29,327 bases of DNA from a virus. The notes beneath the pieces are model-generated. The model did no database searches and was not told the origin of the DNA. It was given only the letters and a program-made list of their open reading frames with translations. Location of the stretch: IMG/VR virus record IMGVR_UViG_3300045009_000918, positions 1-29,327 of that record. One strand, 5' to 3'. The position numbers were made by a program, and so were the translations under genes. Shown here one piece after another: positions 1 through 9,900 of this stretch; position 1 is the stretch's first letter; each line of letters begins with the position of its first letter.

Positions 1-937
1 TGCTTCCAGCGGCATGGCCGAAGGCTTTTGATTTCACTTGCCACCGTTGGAAATCAAAGTTGTCCAAGTCGTAAATTGGCGACTCGCCAAGGTAAATATT
101 CCTCGCAAGTCGCGTCCCGACAAGCATGGCCGCCCACTCAAGATACTCTGGAAGCATGAGATCCGGATCGGTCAGCTCGCTGCGCGTCAGAATGTTGTAG
201 GGGTGATCCCGCGAGGAGACGCTTGCATGCCCGACTTCTTCGTGCTCAAGATTTGACAATTGTATGTACCTGTCTATTATCTGCGACATGTCGGCAGTCA
301 GCGAGTGGTAAATCTTGCCCAGCGGGCGCGTCGGATTCTGGCTCTCTGCATCCATGTCCCTGACAATGTCGGGAAAGTATGGGATGCTGTTTTGCGACAA
401 CTGATTGAACTTTTCTGGTTGTGCCAGCGTGAGACATGGTGTCGTGAAGTACATTGAATCCGTATCTCGTGTTCCGAACACAACGGTTATTGACACATCG
501 TCGTAGGGGTGTTCGTCGCTTCCGAAGGTGTATTCGTTTGAGAAAATCGCACTCCAAACCCCGGCCTCGATATCTTGCACGTTCGGTTCGACCGTCGTAT
601 ATGCTTCTGTCGGAGGGTGGATGTATGTGGAAACCTGAATACCCGAGTCATTCAGGACCATTGCGCTGAAAATCAGGGGCTCGCGTATGTGCGGCCACGG
701 CACTTGGGTCTGGGTGGCCCGAATGGTGGTGTTCTGGGAAGTTGAATTGGTCAGTTTTAGCGAATATCGATCCGAGCGATAAAAGACATCGGTGACGACG
801 GTGTAGGAGGACGGAGAATCGGCAACCCATGTGGTTGTTTGTATCGTCTCGGGAGATATTTCACGACCATCTTTGTCGATCTGCCGCAATGACAAAGCAT
901 CGGACAGGAGGTTCCTCTGGGCAATTTTGAGTCTCAC
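1..937 (-). CDS. Baseplate protein, P2 gpI-like, with N-terminal beta domain (partial, runs off left edge)
   Basis: An open frame of 312 codons starts at a GTG that overlaps the stop of the upstream gpJ-like gene (GTGA) and continues past base 1 without a stop. The C-terminal part seen here contains LPEYLEWAAMLVGTRL, then an aromatic/basic stretch (FQRWQVKSKAFGHAAG). This resembles the gpI-type pattern in which a Leu-Pro-x-x-Leu-x-W segment precedes the region that attaches fibres to the baseplate wedge. Residues of about 25-165 are Thr/Ser/Val-rich with alternating hydrophobics and look like a beta-sandwich or carbohydrate-binding-like insertion, which small gpI proteins lack. Its place directly after gpJ fits a wedge-to-fibre adaptor. 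The start has only a weak ribosome site, so translation is probably coupled to gpJ. Family assignment is by weak motif plus position. Confidence 0.6.
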   Translation of the reverse strand, partial: MRLKIAQRNLLSDALSLRQIDKDGREISPETIQTTTWVADSPSSYTVVTDVFYRSDRYSLKLTNSTSQNTTIRATQTQVPWPHIREPLIFSAMVLNDSGIQVSTYIHPPTEAYTTVEPNVQDIEAGVWSAIFSNEYTFGSDEHPYDDVSITVVFGTRDTDSMYFTTPCLTLAQPEKFNQLSQNSIPYFPDIVRDMDAESQNPTRPLGKIYHSLTADMSQIIDRYIQLSNLEHEEVGHASVSSRDHPYNILTRSELTDPDLMLPEYLEWAAMLVGTRLARNIYLGESPIYDLDNFDFQRWQVKSKAFGHAAGS

Positions 938-2142
938 GCGTATCTCAATGCAACTGTTATGTCGCCAGCATCAAGTATCGGCAGACAACCTTTCCTGTTG
1001 AACAGGGCATCGCCGCTCGCGTTCGTCGTCGAGTCGGCGCACGTCAACGACAGGCTTTCGACATACACCACGCTCGGAATGGAGTTGACTTTTCCAATCA
1101 GGGCATTTTTTCGGATGGCGGGATCCGTGCAGGGGAAATTCAGCGGCGAAAGGTAGCTCGTCAGGATTGCTTTTACTGCGCTCATGGTCGATGAGAAATC
1201 GGCTGTTTCCTCAAGTATCGCCTCGACACTGACTGTCACGTCCAGCAGGTCAATGTCCTCGACAATCACCGACAGGCCGGCGAGCACCCGCTCCGAGATG
1301 TCCTCATAAAGGCGGATTTTCTCAAATTCGGACAATGATCGGCCGTTGCCGTAGACGAAAAGGGAAAGATAACCCGGAACATCCGCGGCCCCAATTGACC
1401 TGTTTGAGAGGGCATTGGTCAGGTCGTACGCCTTGACCCGCGATGCGAAGGAATAATTCGTCAGTGCATATGCCTCGATTTGTCTTGCCGTGCTTGAAGT
1501 TGTTGTCATTGACTGGAGATACGTGGCAAAACGAGACAGAAATTCAGCATCCCCCTCTTGTGTGCTCCCCTGGCTGAATCCGGATCGGGCTACGGCGCGG
1601 TCACTGACAAATTGAGAATTGAGAATTGTCAGAACAGCGCCCGCTGGAATCGTTCTGCGCTCCCCAATCTCGAGTGCGGACAGGGTCGTGCTGATGGATG
1701 GAAGTGGTGTCGGGGGATTGGCGACGAGGTCGGGGTCAACCGAATCAATGGTGGCGGCCAACGGCAACTCGTAGTACTCGCGGAGTGTCTCCGAACCGGA
1801 TACATAGACAAATTCAAAGACCGTTCCGGCCTCAAGGGTTCCGCCCGAATAGTCGAGCGCCTGTATTGTTACTGGAACGGTTGCGTACGTGCCATTGGTC
1901 CGAGTTGCGCCCATCAGGCTGGCAATTCCCTCGACTAGACGATTCGGAATCACATTGATGTGGTTGATGGCAATCGTGCTGATGAACGAGAATGCCTGAA
2001 TCATTCCATCCTCAATCGTCCCCGGCCGAATTGTCAGTTGCGGAACATTTTGCTGAAGTATGTCAAGTGCGGTCAGGTACAGCTCGGCGGGATCCTTGTC
2101 ATAAATGCGCAAATTGATGTACGGGCTGTAATCTACGGCCAT
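934..2142 (-). CDS. Baseplate J-like protein (gpJ / T4 gp6 type wedge)
   Basis: This 402-aa protein is typical in length for the baseplate J-like family, whose members dimerise to form the ring of the baseplate wedge in contractile tails. The N-terminus (PYINLRIYDKDPAELY) is followed by the helical segment expected at the start of J proteins. The middle contains an acidic loop and the stretch GSTQEGDAEFLSRFATYLQ, which resembles the GxDxEsdeelRxR region of the family. The C-terminal third (LAGLSVIVEDIDLLDVTVSVEA, then an AVKAILTSYLSPLNFP segment) matches the alternating beta/alpha end of J proteins. AAGG lies six bases before the ATG. It sits between a gp25-like and a gpI-like gene, the classical order of P2-type and Mu-type baseplate operons. 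Confidence 0.85.
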   Translation of the reverse strand: MAVDYSPYINLRIYDKDPAELYLTALDILQQNVPQLTIRPGTIEDGMIQAFSFISTIAINHINVIPNRLVEGIASLMGATRTNGTYATVPVTIQALDYSGGTLEAGTVFEFVYVSGSETLREYYELPLAATIDSVDPDLVANPPTPLPSISTTLSALEIGERRTIPAGAVLTILNSQFVSDRAVARSGFSQGSTQEGDAEFLSRFATYLQSMTTTSSTARQIEAYALTNYSFASRVKAYDLTNALSNRSIGAADVPGYLSLFVYGNGRSLSEFEKIRLYEDISERVLAGLSVIVEDIDLLDVTVSVEAILEETADFSSTMSAVKAILTSYLSPLNFPCTDPAIRKNALIGKVNSIPSVVYVESLSLTCADSTTNASGDALFNRKGCLPILDAGDITVALRYA

Positions 2143-2143
2143 G

Positions 2144-2443
2144 TCACACCTTCTTGAATTTGACTCTCAGGGCGATGGCGCCGGTTCGCTCATTCTGCTC
2201 ACCCTCTGCCTCCAGTATTTGTATTTCGGGCACGAAACGCGATGCCTGAAGTATGAACATGCCGCGGCTAATTGATCTGAACGATGGGTCAAGTACCCCG
2301 AATGTCGGAGTGTAGGGATGTGTCCCCGGCTCCGTGAGGGCGGCCATGCTCAAAATTTGGGAGTAAAACTCATCCGTCCCATCCGCAATTGTGGTCAAAG
2401 AGCCGTTTTTGTCAAATGAAACGGGAAACTTTATCGTTGCCAT
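2144..2443 (-). CDS. Baseplate wedge protein, gp25/gpW lysozyme-like fold family
   Basis: This 99-aa protein has the length and order of motifs of the GPW/gp25 family: a short beta start (IKFPVSFDKNGS), an Ile/Leu-rich helix, a loop with PYTPTFGVLDPSFRSI and a C-terminal beta strand (GAIALRVKFKKV). T4 gp25 is the nucleator of sheath polymerisation at the baseplate and P2 gpW is its counterpart. The frame opens nine bases earlier at another ATG, but GAGGG lies about ten bases before the ATG at 2443 and directly abuts the upstream one, so MATIKF is preferred. It is flanked by the spike gene and gpJ, as in other contractile injection systems. Confidence 0.8.
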   Translation of the reverse strand: MATIKFPVSFDKNGSLTTIADGTDEFYSQILSMAALTEPGTHPYTPTFGVLDPSFRSISRGMFILQASRFVPEIQILEAEGEQNERTGAIALRVKFKKV

Positions 2444-2459
2444 GTTGAGCATTCCCTCA

Positions 2460-2840
2460 TTAATGATCGTGGGTCTCTAGTGCTGCCACTCTTGCATTGA
2501 GCGCCGAAATGGCCGCATTGAGCGTGCTTATCGCTTCCGTCAATTCTACCTTTGTAGCAAAAACATCAGAAGCAATATTCATTCTACCAATAATCACCAG
2601 TTCCTGGTTGTCGTTGGCAAGAAAGGCGCAGATGACCGAGTCCCCCTTCAGGAATCGCTTTGCTTTGGTCGTGTCAAGAGCAATCACATTCGCCACATTC
2701 ACGCCGAGCCCCGGTATGCTAACCGTGACGGTGTTGCCCTTGCCAACGGCCACAATCTTCCCCATGTGCAACCCTCCGCCTCGGAACGGCATGGATGAAC
2801 CGTTGCTCCTGTTGACAAAATCCGGGTGTTGCTGTCTCAT
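2460..2840 (-). CDS. OB-fold baseplate spike / gpV-like protein with short C-terminal coiled coil
   Basis: This 126-aa protein has a basic N-terminus (residues 1-25), a beta-rich centre (KIVAVGKGNTVTVSIPG, then VICAFLANDNQELVIIGRM) that looks like a single OB fold, and a heptad-like C-terminus (LNAAISALNARVAALE) ending in HDH. The OB fold is shared by P2 gpV, T4 gp5 and related membrane-piercing spikes that cap the hub. The usual long beta-helix is missing, so either this is a minimal spike or the piercing tip is a separate protein. The start overlaps the stop of the hub gene as ATGA, indicating translational coupling. The histidine pair at the tip is considered in the findings. The role is an inference from fold-like pattern and position between the gp27-like hub and gp25. 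Confidence 0.65.
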   Translation of the reverse strand: MRQQHPDFVNRSNGSSMPFRGGGLHMGKIVAVGKGNTVTVSIPGLGVNVANVIALDTTKAKRFLKGDSVICAFLANDNQELVIIGRMNIASDVFATKVELTEAISTLNAAISALNARVAALETHDH

Positions 2841-4045
2841 GGTATGATCGGCCTTCTTCTCTTGCCCGTGTCGACCGGCAATGTTTGACCACGAGAAATG
2901 AACGGAACGAGCACATCCGGACCCACGGGATCGTCGGTGTTCGGGTACATTGGCCCGACCGGCAGATAGATTTTTTCTTTCGGTTTGCGTTCCGGCGTCT
3001 GGAATTGAATGCCGACTGGGTTGGGGGAACGCTCCTCGAACTCAACGGAAGTGACGAGGTAATAGCCGACGAATGTGGGTATGCCCCCGACGAAAACCGT
3101 CATGCCCGGTCGAATACCGACACCATTCGTCCTCTCGACCATCGCAGAACCCTGGGCTTCCATTATCGAATTGTCCGAGCGACTCATGGCCGGAAGTTTC
3201 TGCGTTTGGTAGTCCCTACCGACCTCTCCGGGAACCAATGGTATGTAGCGGCGGGTTACTCGTCGGTCCGTGGAATTCCCGGTTTCCTTGTCCTTGACAC
3301 TTGCTATGTACGTCAATGCATCCGGTCCCCACTTGTACATCAACCACTTCATTGAGGCGAAATACAAGACATTGTCGACCTCAAAGCACTTGAATTTCGC
3401 CTGCTGGGCCAGGTTCTGAATTACGTCCCACACCGAATCTGCCTCGTTTTCCCCGCTTGCTTTCGTGATTTTCTTGCTCTTTGATGTCTGCTCGGCGACC
3501 AACTTGAGGCCGTATTTCTTGCAGGCCGCCGCAACGTACGCGGTTCCGTTCCCTTCAATTACTTCTGGCTTTTTGTCGCGCTTCATTTGTTGGACCCGCT
3601 TGGGGCGGCACTTGATGGTCCAGATCGGAGAAATGCCCTGTTCGGCATCGCAGGATGTTTCGGCGACCTCCATCAATAGGTGGGTCAAATTGATTCCGGC
3701 GACCTTGGATTGGTCGTCAAACTCCGACTTCGCAATTGTTCTTGACAGGTACGTCACGTCGCGTCCAATGTTGAAATAGTTCCCGGCCGCGAATGATTCG
3801 ACGTCTTGTTTTTTGCCGAGAGAAGCCCGGTAATCTCGATCAATTACTTTCACGGTTATTTCCGTGACCAAATCCATGCCGTAGTTGACGGTGCACGAAA
3901 TTATCGAATCGTTGAGTTGCTCCTTGATCCTCGTCGGTATGTCGCCGAAAGTGACATTGAACATCTCTGTGCCACGAATCGGGAGTTCCCCTTGTGTGAA
4001 TGCCGTTGGCTGGCCGCCGTAGTATCGTGTTGCGTCGCTCATCAT
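2837..4045 (-). CDS. Baseplate hub protein, gp27/gpD-like
   Basis: This roughly 402-aa protein lies between the large hub-associated protein and the OB-fold spike gene, the usual place of the trimeric hub that joins tube and spike. Recognisable gpD/gp27-type features are an early segment of alternating strands (IISCTVNYGMDLVTEITVKV), a middle LysM-like linker region (YVAAACKKYGLKLVAEQ) followed by a helix with DSVWDVIQNLAQQAKFKCF, which is the stretch typical of gpD-like proteins, and a C-terminal beta section (GIRPGMTVFVGGIPTFVGYY) that ends in a proline-rich tail. Two ATGs (4045 and 4042) follow GAGG; the first overlaps the upstream stop as TGATG, the second has the better spacing. Family-level confidence is good, exact start uncertain by one codon. 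Confidence 0.75.
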   Translation of the reverse strand: MMSDATRYYGGQPTAFTQGELPIRGTEMFNVTFGDIPTRIKEQLNDSIISCTVNYGMDLVTEITVKVIDRDYRASLGKKQDVESFAAGNYFNIGRDVTYLSRTIAKSEFDDQSKVAGINLTHLLMEVAETSCDAEQGISPIWTIKCRPKRVQQMKRDKKPEVIEGNGTAYVAAACKKYGLKLVAEQTSKSKKITKASGENEADSVWDVIQNLAQQAKFKCFEVDNVLYFASMKWLMYKWGPDALTYIASVKDKETGNSTDRRVTRRYIPLVPGEVGRDYQTQKLPAMSRSDNSIMEAQGSAMVERTNGVGIRPGMTVFVGGIPTFVGYYLVTSVEFEERSPNPVGIQFQTPERKPKEKIYLPVGPMYPNTDDPVGPDVLVPFISRGQTLPVDTGKRRRPIIP

Positions 4046-6981
4046 CAACCTCGGCTGACTTTGACCCCGGTCGTCAAGAGCAGGTACTCCTTGAATTTTT
4101 CTTCCGTTATTTTCGGTATGTCATCGCATTTTTTCTTGCATGGCTTGATTGGCGGCATCTGGACAATGCTCACGGTCTCAATCGGTATTTCTTGGAGCGT
4201 CATGCTGCATGTCGCCCGCGAAATTTGGTTCGGTACGACGCCCGCTGCTCTCTTTGCGTCGCTGGAAGTCCTTTGAACTGCCGTGACGGAGAACTCCGCT
4301 ATGACGAACTCAATGCCGCGTCCCTGGGAAAGGGTCGGCCAACGAACCTCTTCGCGCATGAATTTGTCCATGTTGAGGAATGTGACCGGATAGGGGGTCT
4401 GGGCCATTTCTCTCAATTTCCTCAGTTGTTCCTCACAGCTGTAATACAGGCCGAACCCAGACTGGCTCTCAAAAGTTCGGTCCACGACATCAAAGTTGAA
4501 GCTGATTTTGAGCAACTGGAATCCCGTCCAGTCAACTATCGGATAGTTCCCCGTCCTGGCAATTTCTGTCCACTGCGTTCCGATTCCCGTGTAGTTGACC
4601 TCTCGGGGAACGAATGGGAATACGAATCTTCTGGGTTTCGGTAGTACTGCGCTCCCGGCAGGGCCATTGCTGAACACGTCGTACGTCTGGACAAGTTCTG
4701 GCTGGTCGGCAATCGTCGCACCCGACTCCCTGATGCCCTGTCTGTAACCGGGCAACCCGCGTATCACGTCTATTTTTATCGTCGTGTTTTGATTCTGGTC
4801 ACGCGCAGAATTCGTTGAGTTGCTCGCGGTTCCGCCATCATCCCTTGTTCTCGGCTTCGGGGTGAGACTCGCGGCGAATTTCGTGAGAGAGATGTAGAGC
4901 GGATCCTGCTTCACCGCCGTGACGGCGGCAGTCCTGGACAGGCCGCTGGTCTGCATGAGCGCGACAACTTTCGCCTCGAGCAATTGCTGGAAAAATATTT
5001 CTTGTAGCGTTTGTAGGGGTGCGCCGAGATTCACCTGTTGCCGGAGGAATTGCTCCAGTTGTTGCGAGGTGAGCGATTGGACCGATGCTCCCGAAACGAG
5101 CTTTGATGTTGCATCGGTAATCAGTTTGCGCCAGTCCTTTGGTGGGCCGGTGTACGTTCCGGTACCGGCCCCCGGTGTCGGGGTGCTCGGGTTGCTTGGG
5201 TTCGTTCCCGCCCCAATCCAAGGGGAGTAATAATAATTACCCGAATTAACTTGACTCTCCGTCCACCCAGTGTAGGAACTCGCAACGGAAACACCCTCGA
5301 CATTCCGCAGGCTTATATCAATCGTTCTGGTGATTGTCGATGGAATGTATTGCTTTGGGCCAGCAGAGTAACTCCCAATCGTAAAAGCCGTGAACCTCGA
5401 GGTATCGAGCCTTCTGTTGACGGCATTGGTTGCCTCAATCTCAAGGTTCGTTTGATAATCTTCGAGATCGCCGCTCGAGAAACCGATATCCGAATTCTCC
5501 GTGGACTTGAGAAATTTCCCGAAGTGAAGCGATCCCACAAATGGGGCGGCGGACGTGAATTCGCTCTGATAGCTGCTGGTAGCTCCGGTGAATATAAACC
5601 CCGCGCCCTGACTCCGGCGTTGTTGCACGGGCAACACGTACCAATACTTTGCCCTGGCCGCATTCAGGTCGTTGGTACTCGTAGAGGCTGGTGCATATCC
5701 ACTGACCCATGACTCCTGATTCGGTGGCGGAATATTTGCGGCTTGCGGCAAATTAAAGCCGTCAACGACAGCAGTTCGCAAAAACCCCGATCCTCTGTTC
5801 AATGGTTGCGGTGTCCATGTGTACGCGTGCTGCGGCTGGGTGCCAAATTTGTAGGATGGTTTTACGACATTCGTGCCTACGACGATTTTTTTCCCGTTGG
5901 TCTCGGAGAATTGGGCCTTTCCGAAGGTCTCTGCGGCATTTTCAATGTGGGTCATAATTGTTTCGCCATCTTCCTCCGAAAAGTACAGGGCTTCATACGT
6001 TGACCCAATTTTTCCGACGATTCCGGTGTACACAAGTTTTGTTGCGCCGCTGCCGCCCTGAACACCAGAGACAGAAATCAACTTGCCGATTTCCACTTTT
6101 GGAGCAGTACCGATGGGGAGTGCGCTTGCGAGTTTGAGACTTCCCTGACCCGAGAGGGTTACTGGTTCTTGGTCAATCTTCGGTGCACTTTGGGCATCTT
6201 TCGGAATGGACGATTGCAGTTTTGGCACTGGTTCGGAAGAATCATCTTGCAGGTAATAAATGGTGTTCGGATCGTCCTTTATCGACCCAAGATTCACACC
6301 CCTGATACCATTGCTTGCGTACGAGTTGATTGCCGTGGTAGCGAAGGCCGCGCTTTTTGATTTGGAATATGTGTCTTTCGGTTTTGCGTCAAGATCGACC
6401 CCTACATGGGCAAGTTTGAAAGGTTCGTCAGTCGGAACACGATACCAATCGAACAGCACTCCGTAGTCCGTGTTCTCACCGGACTTCCACCTGAGCCACA
6501 ACATCTGATATGGTCCCATACCGGCGGCAGAAGTAACGTTTCCCAGCGTTGACCCAGCACCCTCGAAAGCTTTACCGCTTATGGAAGCGGCGCCCAAGAA
6601 CGGACAACACGGATCATCGGGGGTATAACCTTTCTTTTCTGTGACATAGTCCTTGAAACGTTTGTCGCCGCACGGGGCATACACCTCTCGGTACACGCGC
6701 ATCCATGTGCTCGCCCTGAATGTTTCCGTAAATCCGACATAGCCGACGAGGTTTACTTTTTTCATGTAATTGGTCGCCTGAACCGGCAGGCTGACCCCTA
6801 CCGTGGGTGCATTCTTCACATTGTCGTCCCGGAAACCATACGCCACAACGCGTTGTTCGCTATTGCCGGTAAACGAACCGAACATCGTGGCGGACGGAGA
6901 ACCTGGGAGGGTTTCACCCGCTGTCTTTGACTGATTCGGGGCACCGAGTTTCGCCTTGATGATTTCTTGGGACGTGCTCAT
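4045..6981 (-). CDS. Large tail/baseplate protein with XkdP/gp53-like C-terminal domain
   Basis: This 978-aa protein is coupled to the tape measure gene by an ATGA overlap. Residues about 784-940 (FVFPFVPREVNYTGIG, then WTEIARTGNYPIVDW and LLKISFNFDV, followed by a helix and TPYPVTFL) look like the domain of XkdP and related tail proteins that binds the tube end just above the hub. Those proteins normally carry a C-terminal LysM domain; none is evident here. Residues about 620-720 are Gln/Leu-rich and helical (LTSQQLEQFLRQQVN), and the N-terminal 600 residues are rich in Gly, Ser, Thr and aromatic residues, probably beta structure, with a cysteine cluster (DDPCCPF) near residue 125. The N-terminal region is unrecognised. 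Position between tape measure and hub supports a distal tail / baseplate hub role. Confidence 0.6.
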   Translation of the reverse strand: MSTSQEIIKAKLGAPNQSKTAGETLPGSPSATMFGSFTGNSEQRVVAYGFRDDNVKNAPTVGVSLPVQATNYMKKVNLVGYVGFTETFRASTWMRVYREVYAPCGDKRFKDYVTEKKGYTPDDPCCPFLGAASISGKAFEGAGSTLGNVTSAAGMGPYQMLWLRWKSGENTDYGVLFDWYRVPTDEPFKLAHVGVDLDAKPKDTYSKSKSAAFATTAINSYASNGIRGVNLGSIKDDPNTIYYLQDDSSEPVPKLQSSIPKDAQSAPKIDQEPVTLSGQGSLKLASALPIGTAPKVEIGKLISVSGVQGGSGATKLVYTGIVGKIGSTYEALYFSEEDGETIMTHIENAAETFGKAQFSETNGKKIVVGTNVVKPSYKFGTQPQHAYTWTPQPLNRGSGFLRTAVVDGFNLPQAANIPPPNQESWVSGYAPASTSTNDLNAARAKYWYVLPVQQRRSQGAGFIFTGATSSYQSEFTSAAPFVGSLHFGKFLKSTENSDIGFSSGDLEDYQTNLEIEATNAVNRRLDTSRFTAFTIGSYSAGPKQYIPSTITRTIDISLRNVEGVSVASSYTGWTESQVNSGNYYYSPWIGAGTNPSNPSTPTPGAGTGTYTGPPKDWRKLITDATSKLVSGASVQSLTSQQLEQFLRQQVNLGAPLQTLQEIFFQQLLEAKVVALMQTSGLSRTAAVTAVKQDPLYISLTKFAASLTPKPRTRDDGGTASNSTNSARDQNQNTTIKIDVIRGLPGYRQGIRESGATIADQPELVQTYDVFSNGPAGSAVLPKPRRFVFPFVPREVNYTGIGTQWTEIARTGNYPIVDWTGFQLLKISFNFDVVDRTFESQSGFGLYYSCEEQLRKLREMAQTPYPVTFLNMDKFMREEVRWPTLSQGRGIEFVIAEFSVTAVQRTSSDAKRAAGVVPNQISRATCSMTLQEIPIETVSIVQMPPIKPCKKKCDDIPKITEEKFKEYLLLTTGVKVSRG

Positions 6982-9900
6982 CGACGTTGCCTCTCGTTCT
7001 CGAGTGCGAGTTTCATCTTGCGGACGGCCTGATCGGCAACCTCGGATGCGTTCGTGTTTCCGTAAATCACTTGGGATATTGTAATACCGTTGCCGCCGCC
7101 CGATTCGCCGCTCGGTGTCGCAACCGGCGCCATTATTCTGGGCGATACGGCATCGCCGTAGGGCCCCGGTCCCGGAACGACATGAAGGTGGCGGCCGGCA
7201 TTGCGGCCGTGGAATTCGGCGAAGCCGCCGCTGTTGCGGACGAGTCTTTGGTAACTCCCGAGGTTTTGGCCGACGAGGTCGTACGCCCGACCCGTCACAT
7301 GATCCGAGTTGATCGACCCCAATCCGTAGGTTCTGTAGGCAGAGGTGACCGTGCGATTGCCGGTCAGTGCTCCGTCCAGTGCGGCGTGCCTGCTCATTGT
7401 CTGGCTGAGCCGAGAAGCCGTCGTGTCACCGATTCCCTTGCCTCTCGGGCTCGATGTGTCCGAGTTCGCTGCCACGAATTTTATGAATTCGTCCGTCATC
7501 CATTCGGGCTTCGTGCTGTCGCGAGTGTCGAAGAACGTGCCGAACATGTCGATGATCGTCGTGTATGTCGTCTTGAGTTCATCGGGCAGGGAGTCCAGTG
7601 ATATGGTCAGCTCATCATTGTCTTGGACGGCACGAATACCCAACTGGCTCTCGCGGATGCCGTACTTGCCCAGCATGGAGACAAACTGATCCCTGGTCAG
7701 TGTGTCAATGTCCACTTGGTTGAACAACGTCCCAGCTTCGATGTCGCTTATCAATTGTTTCGCCGCGTCCGCGTCAAGCCCAGAAATGGCAGTGCCCAAC
7801 TTGTTCGCATCAATTTGGAAACGATCGGCGGATTTTGATTGAAAGAGTTGGGCATTGACCTGACTGGCGAGCCGTCTGGTGCCCTCGTCAATTTGCTTGT
7901 CCACCATATCCTGATATGCGACACCAACCGGGGACGACTGGAACAGTTTCTCCATTCCGAAGAATGGACTCGTAATATCGCCCTCTTTCCTGCCGAATTC
8001 CGAGCCATTCATGCCGAACATTCGTTGTATTTCAATCAAACCCTGAAGCGCGCCACCCACGTAGTTGAACATGTTGGGGGTGAAACTGTAGAGAAACTCA
8101 GAGAAGTCGCTGTCGCTAATATTTCCATCCACGGAATCGTACAAATCCCTGAACGACCGTGCCTGTTCGTCAATTATCTCTGGGTCTGCAATCAGGTTCA
8201 TCTTCTTCTTGAAATCCTCGAGGCCCTTGAGGGCGATATCCATCTGCATGCCCTTGAGTTGCTCGCGTGTTTGGACGACGCTCACGCCGAGCTTCTGCAC
8301 TATGTCATTGAAGTCGGCCGTTGCATCGTAGAGATTCACGCCGAGTTCCATCGCCAGCAACTCGACTTCTTGTTCGGATTTGCCGGTCATCATGGTCAGT
8401 TCTTTGAGGCGCTTCGAGTAGATGTCGGTCAGGGCATTCATTGCAGTCTGCCGTTCTTCGACTTTCTTGATTACCTTGACGGTCTCTTCCGGTCGTTTCT
8501 TCATCTTTTTAACATCGTCAGGGGTCAGGCCGTACAGTTGGCTGTTTTTCGTCAAGTAATCGGTCATTTCCGTGCCCGATGCACCGCTCCTGAACATGTC
8601 AAGAATGACATCCTGTTGCTGGGCTATGCGCCCGCCCTTTGATGCGGCCTTGGCAATTTGGGACTTGCCGACACCGCCGCTTGCCATCATTTCTCGCTGA
8701 ATTGTGGTCAGGTTGTCGGTGATAATCCTGTCAAAGACTGCCTCAAATGCCTCTTTGGCCTGTTTCTTTTCCTCCTTGATTTTGTTCACTCTCCCCATGA
8801 TTCCCCCAACGGCGGCGCCGATGATTGCGCCGGCGGCCGTTCCGAATCCCGGGGCAATCATTGATCCGATGGCCGCGCCCGCGCCGGCACCAGCGACTGC
8901 CCCACCCGCCACGGTCTTCGCCGTCAGGGCGGTGCCGCCGAGGCCGATTGCGAGACCCGCAAGGGGGTTCATCATTCCGACCATCGCACCGGCGCTCAGG
9001 AATCCCTTTGCTTCTTCCGACACCATTCCCGACTCGGCGAGCAACCCGAGCCCGAGCATCGTTCCCATTGTTCCCGTTGCAGAACCCTGGAACCCTTTGC
9101 GATTTTCGTTGCCCAAAAACATTGCTCCGAGGCGACTCTTTCTTGATTCGCCGGCGAACAAACGCATGTTCTGAATGTGCCTAGCAACATTCAATTTGCT
9201 CATCCCGCGCTGCATCGGACCGGCCAAAGCCGTGTTCGGAGCAAGGAAGTTGTTGTAGAATTTGCTGTTTTTGAAGCGACCTAGGAGAGAATTGGGATCG
9301 TATGTCCCGGGGCCGTACGCGGCCGTCGAGGTCAACTGCCATGCCTTGTATGCTTTTGTTCCTCTCCCGTACGGTTTGCCCGTCTTGGGATTGATTGGCG
9401 GGCCTTCTGGTCCGAGATATTTGCTTTTGCGAATCAACCGGTCCCTGTACCTGTCCGCCGCGCGACCAATGAAACCCCCGACTCCTCGGTTTCCTCCGAA
9501 AATCCTGTCCATTATGTTCTTGGGTCTGCCGTCGGTGGCGTAACCAGTTGCGCCGTGTCGCTGCCCCTCGCCGATTGCCCGGGCCAGTTGCTCGCGTCTC
9601 GTTATTATTCGTCCGGTCGCATCGACGGTCTTGTATCTTCCCCTCCCCACTCGCTGCGATGGATCGACTCTCACGCCGCTTCTCTTTTCGATGCCGACCC
9701 TCCGTGCGGACGTGTTGGCCGGGCCCGTCCCCCTTCCGCCGAACATGTACTCGACGTTCCTGCCACGGACCCTTTGGGTGAGAATTTCCTGTCCTCTGTT
9801 CGGTCCGGAGGTAATAAGGTGACCACCGTTCGGTCCCGCATTTTGACGAACATTCCCTCCGTACGTTTGCCGCAGCCTTCTTCTTTCATCGGGAGTAAGT

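Noticed and set aside
7839-8642. A 267-codon plus-strand frame opposite the tape measure gene
   Set aside because: It lies wholly antisense to a well-supported gene, and its composition mirrors the opposite strand. No ribosome site or family pattern was seen. Other long antisense frames (6987-7601, 11292-12047, 12652-13296) are rejected for the same reason.
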